DNA of 64,000 bases from Scatophagus argus (lineage: Eukaryota > Chordata > Actinopteri > Scatophagidae): assembly GCF_020382885.2 (NCBI RefSeq), contig NC_058513.1, positions 3,301,408-3,365,407 on the forward strand. The letters run 5' to 3'. The position numbers were made by a program, and so were the translations under genes. The notes under the pieces were generated by a model that saw nothing but the letters and a program-made list of their open reading frames with translations, did no database searches and had not been told where the DNA came from. Positions 1 to 11,504 of this stretch are shown here, one piece after another; position 1 is the first letter of the stretch; each line of letters begins with the position of its first letter.

Positions 1-3000
1 CAGAACCACCGGTGTTACTGGTATTGAGCTGAGGCATAGAAATGAGCACTGAAATACTGATTAGGAAGATTAAAGGGAGCTGACCTCTAAAACAAAACTA
101 CATATTCTTCATTTTACCTGTAGTTTTTATCCATCTAGACTGTGTGAGCTGTCCACTTCTTGCGCTCAAAGCACCAAAAAATACACTTGAGAAACTCAGT
201 GGCAATGTCTCTTTCCATTAATCATGGCCCTGTTAATTAAGATAAGCCGCAGACCTTGTTGGGAGCAGTTTTATGTCAGAACTATTTTATTTCCAAGGCA
301 TGCTTCTACTCATTTATGAGAGGTGAGTTAACTAAGTTAATTAAGCTAGCTAATGTTACAGCTCAGCTGAGTAGGTCACCGATAATGTTTACATACCACA
401 CTGTCATGGATGAGAGCGTCTGGTCCATGACCTGACGCACATTTCCACATTTCCCAAACCGCCCACAACAAGGTCTTTGGATTATCTTGAGTAAGTGTTG
501 AAGTGTCGTCTAGTTTCATGATAATCCAGAGAAGGCAGACATCTCTACAGCCAATCTCTCCAAAACTCGGCAACTCACACCAAAGCAATCAAGATAGATC
601 AACTTTACTAAAGGTAAGACGAAAAATGTACATTTCTGATTTTGAGGTAAAGTGTCCTTTTAAGGTTATAAGGCTACTCATATATAATGTAAATAGTAAC
701 AGCAGGATCTGTGTGTTGTCTACATTGAATTCCTTAAATCACAAGGCCTTGTAATAACAGACTTGTAATGCAACATGCTACACTGCAAACAATCAGCTAT
801 GGCCTAAATACACAATCCAAAGGAACTAATGTTTCTTGCAGAGAGCAATTGCTTGCATTTACACTCTATGCCACATTCAGTCAATCTTCTTTTATTTCTA
901 TCCAGACCTAACAAGATTCTACAAGTAAAATTAGCTTCGAACTTTCAAAGTAAAACAACAAAATGTGGTTTCCTTCCCTGGAAAAACAGATGTGAGCTGA
1001 TTTTCCACAGTGAGATCTGAAGAAGAAAATGTTTAAAAGGAAAAGCTGTGTTACAGAAACACACACACACGCACACAGAAAAACCTGTTGCTGCTTGAGC
1101 GCTGGTGTCTGTGCCACTGGAAAAGAACTGTCATTAGCTCAGCACTCTGAACCCTGACAGTGAATTTACCTCTCAAAGCTGACAAACTGTACATTCTGTC
1201 AGAGGGGAAATTAGACAGGGAAATGCGAGATCGTCTTTCTTAAGTGAGCAGAAGTAATTGCCATGTTGTCCAAATAAGATTTAGGACATGTGCTTTAAGC
1301 GCCATGAGAATCTGCCCACTGACACACCTGAACTTCCATTGCCTATAGTCAGTTTAAACACACAATATATTTACCTGTCAGTGCAGGATTTACCGTTGCA
1401 CTCAACATCAATCTGCACACTTGTGCCAAAAAAGCAGGGGAAGATAAATGTGACACATCAATGGTTCACCTTTAGCATGATCACAGGGCTCAAGCTCTTA
1501 AGCCATCGCTATTGTAGAGAATGCACAAATTAAATGCTCTCTTTGTTGCAGCACAGTCCTTCTTTGTATGATGATGTGAGTTACAAGCAAAGCTTTCCTG
1601 TTTTGACTTGAAGCTTGGAGATTGTTTGTCTGATCAAACCTGCAGAGCAAAACAGACACATACTGGACTTCTCCCAGTAAAACAAACTTTCCAACTGTTC
1701 GCCTGATTCGCAGCTCTGTAAAACCTGTTTCTACTGAGTTAAAGATATGATGTTTTTTTCTGCATTTTTCCTAAATGCTGCATGCAGCAGTTTCCAGAGA
1801 AACTCCCTCTTCTTCTGATTCCTGGCATTCCTGGTATGAGTCGAGGAAACTGGCAGATTAATCCCATGATCTTCATTTTTTTCTTTCATTTGAACAGCTT
1901 TTCACTGTTTCAACTACTATTCACACCTGCTGATGGCTTCAAGTTCTTAGGTGATGTATTGGTGTAGATTATCGCAAACATATGAACAATTTTTGAATGA
2001 GAATGTACAAAAGCGATGCTAATAAGACAGTCTCTATCTGGAAGCGTTAATGCTCACAAACAATCTTTTTTTTTTTTAGCAAGCTGCAGAAAAGGAAAGT
2101 ATAAATTCTGCTGAGAAGTGCTTTAGACTTACAGCCGTAGGTTGCCACTACAGGAAAAGGAAGTAATAGTCTTCAAAGTTTACATTTAAACACCTGTTCA
2201 AGCAAGAAAGTGGCAGACGCTATTAGCTTGTTGACACAGTGACTAATCACAGGACTATTATGTCAACTGCTGTACCAGATGAGCTAACAGCTAATATGAA
2301 GCCAAGTAGGAACAGGGTGTCGGTCAATCACAACAGCTTTGCAAGCAAGCTAGCTAGGAAACAGTCACTTAGCAAGCTAGCTAGTGTGTTTAATGACATT
2401 AAAGTTAATTTAAGACTGAACAAAAATCTAACACAGTTTATTCAGATGTATGCCTTATGTCTGTTCACTGTCTCCAAGCCATGCTAGAGAATAAACTGCT
2501 GAAGCACGCTGCAATACATTCTCTCTGGTTCTTTGTTGCTATTGCAGTCAAGATGGTGAGTAAGTGGCCCAAACATGAACACTCATGGATTTACTTCACT
2601 GCCACAAACAGAACAGCTGACCACTTCGTCTCCACTGAGATTACTAAATTACATTTTACTGTTGTAAACGCTGGTGTGATTGGGTCATTACATGCTGTGG
2701 AACAGCAAAATTTTAACTGTAAGATTTGGATTTTAAAGAAACATATCATTACAATAAATCTCTTAGTTTTGGTTTATTTTCATTTGCATGCAAATAGAAC
2801 ACAAGTAATAGAAATCACAGAAATGTCTTTTCCTTTTTCCCCACAGAAAAAAAAGCAGAAACTACAGCCCCAACACACACAAAAAACTGACAACCCTGCA
2901 AAATTTTTTCACATTGTGTAATTTGACAACTTTAGCATTTTAAATGCTGCTTCATTTTGTGTGCAATCTTTGTCCCACATTCAGTTTATTAAATGTTATT

Positions 3001-4619
3001 TAACAAAGAAACTGAAATAATTGGGTTTTGGGAAGATGGGTGACAAATTGTAGTTTTACCACATTGATAATGATAAAACATCTGAAACGGTGGATCTATA
3101 ACTGTGAAGGTTAAGAACTGAAGCTCTCCGTCTTTGCAGGTCGATTATATTGCCTGTTTTTGGGTGCATTGCATCAATCACAGTGTGTTCCTGTTTCCTT
3201 TCAGTTGCTGTGCTGCATGTGTGCAGAGGAGTGTTAGTACTGTGAACAGTATAACTTGAAACTCTAGCATCCAAACTACTCTCAGGTGAATGGACTGCAG
3301 AATGAAGCCTGGCCTCTGGCTGAACTCTGGATCCAGGTCATGGAGGAAGGCACAGCGAGCCTTTGATCAGTGAAGCACCTCACAGTTCACTTTACACTCA
3401 TGTGGTCGACTGACTGCAGGTCAGGTAAAATAACAGCAGCTTATAAATCATATCAATGACATGATTGTTGTCGGGTATTTGCACAGGAGAGATAACCATC
3501 GACATTATAGCTTCTCCTCAGCGCCAGTTATTGTCCTGATAGGGCTGATTAAAATACCTGACATAGATAGACTGCAGTACAAGTAGATTACAGACAACAC
3601 TAAGCGTGTTCAACTGAACAGACCTCAACATAGTACTTTTATCTGTGAATCACTGGTATTCCTTTCAATTTAGCACCATTCAAATTTCTTATAAGATAAA
3701 AGACACATAATGGTTCAAAGAACTGTCCTCATCCCCTGGCCCACATGCAGCATCATCAAAGGAGAAGAGTACACTGCTTTTCATGTCTTTGTTGCCAGCT
3801 GAGCATATGTGTGTATGTGTGTGTGTGTGCTGCATCAGACATCATCTGCCTACTGAAAGAGCCATCATGCTCTACAGTGGAGAGAAGGTGGTCAATGTCA
3901 CACAATCGATCATAGACAAAAGACAAAGAACAAGCCAGCACGCCATACACAGCAGTAAATGAGACACACACACAAGTTTGTCATTTGATACTGGACTTAA
4001 GGTTCTGAACCTTTTTCACTCCTTCTGCAGAAATGCTTACTACTCATCATGGTTGGGGGAAAGTTAAGAAAAGGCTAAAATTATATGCAAGCATGGTTTA
4101 TTTCCCAGCCTGGTAATCATGTTGGGACCCCTTAGATTTGTCTCATGACCCGTTAGGAGGATCCCATGTTGTGAACCACTGCTTTAACCACAGCTGTATT
4201 AACAAGCTAGTGTAAAACCCACAATGGATTTGTAGAGATCCAATGGTTGCTTTAGTTCTTATGATACCCAAGACTTGTCTATGAGCAAAGTCCATCTGCT
4301 GGTGAGGACCAGCGGGAAGAAGATGGGGCTGAAAGTTCAAAAACTACTATTCCCAAGCTCAACAATGAACTTTGACAGTCAATTTAAAACCGTATTTCAC
4401 AGGACATTAAAATATCCAATGAAACAAGAGTTAATGAAGCTGATGGAAATGTAAAATAACTTCACAGTAACATTACAGAAAAAGGGGAAAACATTAAAAT
4501 GCCTCCTAAAATCTTTTTGTAGCCAGGGCAGTGAACCAAATTATTGGGAGATGTTTCTGATAAGGTCGGAATATGAGCCAGTATAGCGGCTAAATATGTA
4601 ACCCTACTCTTTAGAACAA
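1..4619. other. intergenic, no gene recognised
   Basis: I see no exon with conserved protein content on either strand. The stretch is AT-rich with short random frames; the longest, at 2457-2921 on the plus strand, is low-complexity and matches no family I know. A direct repeat built on GCTAGCTAG lies around 2340-2390. The sequence near 4110-4190 resembles the tail of a dispersed fish repeat. Confidence 0.5.
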
Positions 4620-4830
4620 CTTTAAAGGTACACTTTCTTGGGAAATATATTTATTTGTTTTCCAGAACTAGAGAATCCATACCACTCTCATGTATATGTA
4701 CTAGTTACTGAGCACAAGCCAGTTTATCTTAGCTTAACACAACAACTTAAAGCAGGGGGACCCGGCTAGCTTTTTCAAACAAATATTAGACTACCAACAC
4801 CTCTAAAGTTCACTAATTAGCATTAATGCA
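4620..4830 (+). repeat. dispersed teleost repeat, copy A
   Basis: The segment keeps the recognisable order of an abundant percomorph interspersed repeat: a 'ttgggaaatat' start, then 'ataccactctcatg', a 'cagggggac..ggctagc' centre and 'cacctctaaagttcactaatta'. A diverged copy lies in the opposite orientation near 11.5 kb. No coding capacity is visible, so it is probably a non-autonomous element. Family identity is from memory of fish genomes, not a database search. Confidence 0.6.
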
Positions 4831-5522
4831 GGTGCAATTCACAAGGTAACCTTCATGGATGTAGTTTTCCTCTCAGAACTGTTTGAAAGCTGATGAAATT
4901 TACTGCTGTAGTGTTTTCAGCCCGTCTTTAGTCTATGTGTAGGAGTCTGCATGTGTTAGAGTAAAAACAGAGGCAAGTGTAGAAGCATTAGCAGCGCTTT
5001 AAAAGTGATTTACTCACAGCTGAAACTCTGGGAATTATTCTTATGCAGAAACCAGAAATCCAGAAAGGTGAAATGCACAGCCACTTCAGCAGACACATAC
5101 CACATGTCACTGCAGCAAACACACATGAATGATCCCGCACACTCTGACGCCCCCTGTTGAAAAACACTGCTCCTCTTTCTAGGAGGTGAGGGCCTACAAT
5201 GAGGAGGAGCCCCGCAACACGCTGGGGAACACAGTGACAAAAAGGGTTCACAAATCGAAGAAGAATGAGTCAGACAGGAAGAACATATAAAGACGGAACT
5301 TTAGAAAGAGAAAGAGAATGAGGGACAGAAAGACACATTAGAAGGAGTGTCAGTGGAGGAGAAGCAGGTTCCTTACATGTGCCAGATGTCTGCTGTGCAG
5401 GGCGATGGTGGGTCTGTACTGGTGGAAATCAGTCTGGATCACACACACTCTCCTCTCCATCCTCACAGCTCACAGCTGCCCATGCTGTCTTCACCCAAAT
5501 GGGCTCTGCAGAAAGAGTGAAG

Positions 5523-5524
<2 letters not shown>
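4831..5524. other. intergenic, no gene recognised
   Basis: No supported gene. A CTCF-like 'cgccccctgttg' string lies near 5148, but the same string is also common in fish repeats. Confidence 0.4.

Positions 5525-5590
<66 letters not shown>
5525..5590 (+). repeat. compound (TG)n(AG)n microsatellite
   Basis: About 17 TG units run directly into about 11 AG units, followed by a degraded AG tail. The overlapping open frames with Thr-His or Arg-Glu runs are artefacts of this repeat. Confidence 0.97.
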
Positions 5591-5591
<1 letters not shown>

Positions 5592-5828
5592 CAGAGGGTG
5601 TGTAACTGTGCGTGAAAGTGTGTTACGCCTGCTACCTGACCCTGACAGGAGGGAGGGAAGGAGGGAGGTGACGAGCAAAAAGAAAACACGAACGAGCTTG
5701 AACAGTCCCCCTCATCCCACACACATACACACACCTCTCCTCCCTCTGCCTAAAGCCACGCCACCTTCTGACAGCAGTATAACACTGGGAGACAGACTGC
5801 CAGCCTCCAGCAGAACAATATGCCAATG

Positions 5829-5858
5829 CGCGCGCGCACACACACACACAAACACACA

Positions 5859-5898
<40 letters not shown>
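5829..5898 (+). repeat. (CA)n microsatellite with a CG start
   Basis: A short (CG)n start passes into a long CA run with two AA interruptions. Alternating purine-pyrimidine DNA of this kind can adopt Z-form. All frames crossing it are spurious. Confidence 0.97.
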
Positions 5899-5901
<3 letters not shown>

Positions 5902-6095
5902 GTGTTTCCATCACTTTTGGGGGCATTACACAGACTTACATTCATTTCCTAGAGGCTTAACCACCACCTAACCATAACAATAAACATTACTTGCCTAATC
6001 CTAACTCTAACCTCAGCCTAACCTTAAAGCAACTCTTCACCTTAATATTCACTGATTTACATCGTGGGGACTTGCATTTTGTCCCCATAGGGAAG
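5899..6095 (+). repeat. dispersed fish repeat next to the CA tract
   Basis: The 'tgtttccatcacttttggggg.attacacagacttacattc' start, a 'cctaacc' rich middle and the 'ggggacttgcattttgtcccca' end are a common teleost interspersed repeat that is usually linked to a CA microsatellite. The call comes from recognising the sequence pattern only. Confidence 0.5.
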
Positions 6096-6520
6096 GGGGC
6101 TCCTCATAATAAGACTACGTAAACACATTTTTGTCCACACAATTACAGGTTGCTAAAAAGGAAAATAAAAAGTTTTGTACAAAAAAATATGACCTCACGC
6201 TACAAAATCAAGATTCACTGTTAAAAGAAGAATTAAATATTACTTATTTTCTAAAGGAAAAGTAGCTTACACTGTGTGCATGTATTATCAGCACAATGAA
6301 CCACACTGACATTACCACCAGTAAGCAAAATCTTGTGCATTGTTTTCAACACAATATACGTTATTAGCCGAACGTCCAAGTATCTCATAACTTAACTACA
6401 GTGTTGAGTAAATGTACATTTATACATTGCTAAAATTAAGCCTACAGTCATGTTAGGATCTCTGTCAGGCTTTAGCACATCTTGTTTGGTATGTTAAATT
6501 TGCTACTCCACACTAACCAT

Positions 6521-6646
6521 GGGGCAGCACGGTGGTGCAGTGGTTAGCACTGTTGCCTCACAGCAAGAGCTTCGAATCCTGGTCTGGGCCCTTCTGTGTG
6601 GAGTTCGCATGTTCTCCCTGTGCCTGTGGGGGTTTTCTCTGGGTAC
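6521..6646 (+). repeat. tRNA-derived SINE-like repeat, 3' truncated
   Basis: This begins with the GGCAGCACGGTGGTGCAGTGG head of a very common fish repeat. An A-box-like 'TGGTGCAGTGG' lies near 6532 and a B-box-like 'GCTTCGAATCC' at 6569-6579, so it resembles a Pol III promoted, tRNA-derived retroposon. It breaks off near 6646. A second copy lies on the minus strand at 47940-48232; it keeps the 3' half but lacks the B box. Confidence 0.7.
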
Positions 6647-6659
6647 TACCTGGTTCAGA

Positions 6660-7794
6660 TGAAGAAAAGATCATGAGTTAGGTTAAAATAAGTGTGTTAT
6701 TTTTCAGTGTGTGTGTGGCATTAAATGTAATACATCCATTAACTCCTGGATTTAACTTCAAACAAGTCAGCGCTGATTTTGGTTTCACATGGACCTAAAA
6801 CTGCTTCAAAACACATACTATACAAGTAAAAACAAGAAAACATTTTGTTCTTTAAAGTTATGTTACATGTCAAAGACTGCAGTGGTCCTGACAAGTCAAA
6901 GAGCTCCACAGCATCACAAACACCAATATATCAAGGGGGCAGGCTGCACAAAAAGACCAAATCTGCTGAGACAGTATTTTGTTAAAGCCTGTGAAATCAA
7001 ATTATTCATGTGGAATTAGCAGGTCTCAGAGAGGATTCATAAAATAATGAGCTGCTTTTAATTCTTAACCCTTCCCTCAGTCCTTTTCATTTCCCTCATT
7101 ATCTGCCTGCATATGCCAGTGTGTCAGTTAGCCATCTCCTCAGCTAAAGATCTGTGGCATCCACTGGCCGCAGGCAGAAGGAAATCACGCACGAAATGAT
7201 ATGTTTACCTTGCAACAGAGGAGAAATGACAGCAGAGGGTAATTTATCTCGTTTCATCTTAGGGGTACGAAGAGAACAGGTCATTTAAGTTTTTAATCAG
7301 GCTGGCAGTGGAAACTTGGGATTTTTACGGGCTTATTGTCTGACAGGAGATCAGATGACAGTCGGTTTCTGGCTTGTGTTTCGAAAAAGTCGAGCGGATG
7401 TCAGCATGTGTGCAGTGCTCAAGAATTTGACCTCGTGCTCATGAAAACATGTACTGTATGTCAAAGTCAATTTATTCTTTACCTGTATGTACAGTATGGA
7501 GGCCCACTAAGCGGTGCCACGACCAATGCAGGTCATATTTACAATTAATTTAGATTTACAGAGTTTGGAAAAAATACTCATCAACACAATATCTGAGCAT
7601 TTCCTGTGCTTTTTATGATGTTTTTTGGTCCCAGATCTACTAAGTCTAACTGATCTCATCTTTTATTTGGAGTTGCACTACTTGCTTTTTTTAAATAAGC
7701 AGTGCATCAAATGACTGTGTTATGTAAAAAGGGACACATAGTGACAAATTCACGTAATTTCCATCCAACTGTGCAGGTCACTTAAGGCCAAAAC
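6660..7794. other. intergenic, no gene recognised
   Basis: No supported gene, RNA gene or clear repeat beyond a few short AT-rich runs. Confidence 0.4.
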
Positions 7795-7799
7795 GTCAA

Positions 7800-7937
7800 C
7801 ATTGCATATGTGCTTTTTATCCATGCCACATATATTTTCCAACATATATGCACATATTCCAAACTGCCCCCCTACATATATGTCTTTCAACTATTTGTAC
7901 ATATAGTATACATACATATATTCTTTCCATGTGGGAT
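7800..7937. repeat. left ACATATATG cluster
   Basis: Degenerate, irregularly spaced copies of ACATATATG and its complement are packed into about 140 bp, ending in 'ttccatgtggga'. A second cluster with a similar ending ('tttctgtgtggga') lies at 8672-8957. The pair brackets the GC-richer THAP remnant. Confidence 0.7.
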
Positions 7938-8309
7938 CATTTTGACACCAAAGCCGACTGTTTGAGGAGAATCTCAGCAACTTCTCGACGCAGTGTAAAG
8001 TGTCTTTAAATCATAAAACTATTTAGAAACAACACTATTAACAGCTAACAGCTCTGTGAGGCTCAGCAGTGCTTTAAGCCAAATGCTAACGCTGTGACCA
8101 TGCAAAAATACTGCGACAATGCTAACAAGCCAAGGTGGCGTGAGGTCTTGTTATTGTTATAACCTACTTGTGCCTTTACAAATAAATACGTTATAATAAC
8201 TAGGACTGTGACGTTCACCACCATGTTATCGAGTTTGAAATGTTTCACTAAACAAACCCACAAACGTCAGCCTCACGTTGTATGAAAAGTCAAGGCTTCA
8301 CCTTCACTA

Positions 8310-8438
8310 AGGACCGTTCCGAGGTCCTTGGCTTTGCTTCCACGGTGGAAATGGGAAAAATCTCAGCCTATCGTTTATATTTTACCGAAGCCATCATGTG
8401 AACGATTAACGGTTAACGACACAGCACGTTTGCACCAT
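8310..8438 (-). pseudogene. decayed THAP-domain first exon
   Basis: Reading the minus strand from an ATG at 8438 gives MVQTCCVVNR, the typical start of a THAP zinc-finger domain (Met-Val-x-x-Cys-...-Cys-x-x-x). In the same frame, after three stops, comes RLRFFPFPPWKQSQGPR, which matches the Arg/Phe-rich 'FxxFPxWKQSQG' block of fish THAP proteins. The frame then ends at TAG. The later THAP Cys/His pair and AVPTIF-type tail are not found, so the DNA-binding domain cannot form. THAP domains occur in host regulators and in P-element/Kolobok-like transposases; the flanking repeat clusters favour a transposon origin, which is inference. Confidence 0.65.
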
Positions 8439-8532
8439 CTTCTAACTTGTTTAAACAAAACAACAGAACACAAGAGCAGCGTCGCGCACGCAGCCGGCTT
8501 ACGCACACTTTAAAACACAGTTGCCCGCGAGG

Positions 8533-8548
8533 CCCATAATGCATTGCG
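8533..8548 (+). promoter_or_regulatory. ZNF143/STAF-like promoter motif
   Basis: CCCATAATGCATTGCG resembles the 3' part of the vertebrate ZNF143 (SBS) element. It lies in a CpG-containing patch about 95 bp upstream of the minus-strand THAP-like ATG, which is a normal promoter distance. Binding is not shown. Confidence 0.45.
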
Positions 8549-8671
8549 GTTTCCGCCCCTCCGCTACCTGTCTCGGTTCGGCTTTATGAGTCCGTCGCCG
8601 CAATATGGATCGAGATGATAGATGATCTGCATTGAATGAAAAGAAGTACAATCATAAATACATTTCGTTTG

Positions 8672-8957
8672 AACATATATGCATATTACATCATTTGCAA
8701 ATAAAGTGAGATATAGGCATTATGTATGACATATATGCAACAAGTCAGACATATATGAGCTAAATATAATGCATTATGTATGACATATATGCACCTGACT
8801 GTGACATATATGTGGATATATATAAGTTATATATGACACATATATTTCCTATATATATCCACATATATGCACATATATGACCCAAAATATGGCATACAGG
8901 CAACATATATTCTGCATATATCTGGATATATGTTCATATATTTCATTTCTGTGTGGG
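8672..8957. repeat. right ACATATATG cluster
   Basis: About 285 bp dense in ACATATATG-like units. They include the twice-repeated 'gcattatgtatgacatatatgca' theme around 8719-8791 and end in 'tttctgtgtggga'. It pairs with the 7800-7937 cluster. Confidence 0.7.
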
Positions 8958-9017
8958 ACAGGAAGAGACAAAGTCAGCTGACTTTTGACACGACCTTTTT
9001 TGGTCACATGAGCTACA

Positions 9018-9095
9018 GTCACAGTTTGGTTAGGTTTAGGCAGAAAACCACTTGGTTACATCTAGGAAAGAATGATCACAACTTGTGTGAAGCTT
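9018..9095 (+). repeat. short dispersed repeat (TTAGGTTTAGG type)
   Basis: The 'gtttggttaggtttaggcagaaaaccacttggtta' motif belongs to a common fish interspersed sequence. A related piece in the opposite orientation ('aagcctaacc...cctaaacttaacc') lies at about 25994-26033. Confidence 0.45.
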
Positions 9096-9927
9096 ACGTA
9101 CACGAATTCTTTACATATGTGATGTTAGTAAAATATTACATAAGTTATATTTCGAACGTAAGTTAAAATAGGTGATCAGTGACTTTTGGTTTTACACAGG
9201 ACAAAAACACTGGACTCTTGGGTGAAAGTCCTGTATTTGTTAGATGCATCCACCACCCCAACCTTCATGTGTAGGCTTTTTTGAGTTTTATTCTACTTCA
9301 CTCAACATTTTTTCCTCTGTGACATTTGGGTCCAAAATGACAAGAGAAAAGCTTAATGAAGACAAATAGCAATGACAAATAGCAAAGAAATACATTGTGG
9401 TGACATGCAAAAGAAGTTAAGACTTTGGCATGTTATTCATACAGCATTTGTTGAGACGCGGCTGGTTCGTGATGTTGCGCAACAAGCCAGGACAAAAAAC
9501 AGGGAGGCCACTAACAATGGATGAGGAGAATTTAGAAAACCTGCAACCAGGCACTAATTTTGAATACTGAATACTAATTTTGCTTTGTGTAGCTCTTTGT
9601 CAGCTCTGACAGCTAGTTACCTTCACCTTAAACATCACGAGTGTCACTACTAAAAACTTTCCCAGTTTCCCAGGCCACTTTTTCTAAACCAGCTCTACAG
9701 TAAAAACTAATGACCTTGTGAAAGTGCTAATATCAATCAAGGCATTCTTACCAGAGTCCTTTCACAGAGCACTTGTTTCTGTAAGAGCTTTTCAGTTTCA
9801 AGAGGAATTGCTGTGTTGCACTCCTGTAGAGCTTATTTTTGGTAGGATTTACTCTGGCAAGATGCCATGTCTCAGAGAAAGCCACCTACTGTTGCTGGGA
9901 GTGTGGTCATCCCATAAGAATTAGAAG
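9096..9927. other. intergenic, no gene recognised
   Basis: No supported coding or RNA gene. Confidence 0.4.
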
Positions 9928-10280
9928 GAGAAGAATCAGCTTTATTGACAGTATATATATTTTTACATACACACACTGAATTCGTCTTCTACATTTGACC
10001 CATCCTTAGTTGAACACACACATGCAACACCCGGCAAATTACATGCAGTGAAACACACACAGGAGCAGTGGGCAGCATCAAGCGCCCGGGGAGCACATTG
10101 GGGGGTTAAGTGCCTTGCTCAAGGGTACATCAGCCGGCTAATAGAGGGGGAGGGGGGCATTTTTAGCATTAATCACTCCACCACACCCAAATTTTTCCTG
10201 CCTGTCCGGTGGGGGAATCGAACCAGCGACCCTCCGATCACAAGCCGCTTCCCCAACCTCTAGGCCACGGCTGCCCCCCC
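9928..10280 (-). repeat. tRNA-derived SINE, minus orientation
   Basis: Read on the minus strand, the element starts near 10280 with a tRNA-like head. It has an A box 'TGGCCTAGAGG' (within 10251-10267) and a perfect B box GGTTCGATTCC (10224-10214). It ends near 9930 with 'caataaagctgattcttctcc'. The head resembles tRNA-Ser, and the tail resembles the AATAAAG end of the LINE at 57 kb, as expected for a SINE mobilised by an L2-type LINE. A partial copy is at 45620-45770. Long G and C runs mark the head end. Confidence 0.75.
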
Positions 10281-10286
10281 CCCCCT

Positions 10287-10341
10287 AAAAAAAAACTTCA
10301 GCCACCCAAACAGGGTGCTCTACCGACTGAGCTATCCAGGC
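10287..10341 (-). pseudogene. tRNA-Lys-like 5' half with T9 tail
   Basis: On the minus strand, GCCTGGATAGCTCAGTCGG and the following TAGAGC match the acceptor and D-arm part of vertebrate tRNA-Lys. It then forms a small hairpin (CACCC...GGGTG) in place of a normal anticodon arm, lacks the T arm, and runs into nine Ts (10295-10287), a strong Pol III terminator. It starts only nine bases after the end of tRNA-Arg on the same strand. Confidence 0.6.
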
Positions 10342-10350
10342 TCTTAAATA

Positions 10351-10423
10351 CGACCACGAAGGGACTCGAACCCTCAATCTTCTGATCCGAAGTCAGACGC
10401 CTTATCCATTAGGCCACGCGGTC
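10351..10423 (-). tRNA. tRNA-Arg (anticodon TCG)
   Basis: The 73-nt minus-strand sequence folds as a complete cloverleaf: acceptor GACCGCG paired with CGTGGTC, D arm GGCCTAATGGATAAGGC, anticodon arm CTGACTTCGGATCAG with TCG at the anticodon position, and T arm with GGGTTCGAGTCCC. It matches the usual vertebrate tRNA-Arg-TCG and has intact A and B boxes. No T4 terminator follows directly (the next bases are TATTTAAGAG), so transcription probably runs on to the T9 run at 10295. Confidence 0.95.
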
Positions 10424-11504
10424 TGACTGTCCATATGAACACTGACAAAACCACTATGAGTCCATCACTGTAAGGTAACTGAAAAACACTGCAAACCACT
10501 GATTCTTAGCTAAAGCAAACATGGACTAAGGGTGTAACCTTTGTGTTTAAGATTGTTCTATTTGCCAAGGCAATTAGGGGATTTAATCTGACCCACCTGC
10601 CTTGCTACAGGCTAAATACACTTAAAAATAAAGCTCCTGTCAGAACACAAAAGCAATCCTAAATCAGGATCATAAGGTGAAAAATACTTTTCCATGAAGC
10701 ATCAGGATAACCACTGGCTTTTACCTTTAAATTGCAGTAATCCAGCAGCCTTCTATCAGAGCGTAATTATAGAGTTTGATTTGTTGTGCATCTACCCACT
10801 GCACTGAAAAGTCCGTCTACACAGCCGTCTTTGGGTGCAGATCTGGGATCAGGTAACCTTTGCCACAGTAAGAAGAAGAGGAAAGCTGATTTTGATCTGG
10901 AATCAGAGTTACGATGGGGCATCTCGCTTCTTTTCGTCTTGCTCCAGCTTGTCCTCGGCAGGTTGTCTGTCTGTGCATGACACATGTTTATGGAATTTGA
11001 TTAATTAAAGGTTTGAGTTGGCAGCTAAATCTTGACATAAAGATTACAACTTTGGCACAAAAAAAAGAGGGGCCCCCTTGTTATAAGTTATGTATGTGCA
11101 TTCAGTGACATTTCACACATGTTGTGGTCTGAATTCACAAAGGCATTCAAAGGATTACACGACACCTTAACAAGGAAGGAGGTCTCTAGCAGTGTGGTTA
11201 AAGGAACAGGTTGACATTTTCCAAAATACATGGCGTCTTGCTGGGTGCTGGATAAGATCAAGACCACCCTGTTAAATATCACGCTACAACCAGCAGGGAC
11301 CCTTGGTCTGTACAGAAGGAAACAAAAGTGACCTACCAGCACCTCAAAGTGTGAAAACAACACATTTTTGAAGACTTTGGGAAATCACTGCTCCTACCAA
11401 CAACTAGCATGTTAGCATCGTCACTGTGTTGACATTAGCTGCAAGCACTGTTGTATACAGCCACAACTGTTAGCATGACTTTAACCTCTCATGTAAGACT
11501 TCAG
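10424..11504. other. intergenic, no gene recognised
   Basis: No supported gene. A short segment at 10840-10915 carries two related 'gatctggRatcag' words, of unknown meaning. Confidence 0.4.

Noticed and set aside
376..588. 70-codon minus-strand frame with a vague transposase-like look
   Set aside because: Only a short TQDNPKT string recalls Tc1 transposases; spacing and neighbours do not fit.
2457..2921. 154-codon plus-strand frame, the longest in the left part
   Set aside because: AT-rich, no recognisable domain, no splice or promoter context; chance is likely.
5405..5952. several overlapping frames with Thr-His, Cys-Val or Arg-Glu runs
   Set aside because: They are translations of the CA/GT and GA microsatellites.
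7800..8957. CRISPR-like or satellite array
   Set aside because: The ACATATATG units are irregular in spacing and sequence and no spacers are present; this is vertebrate DNA.
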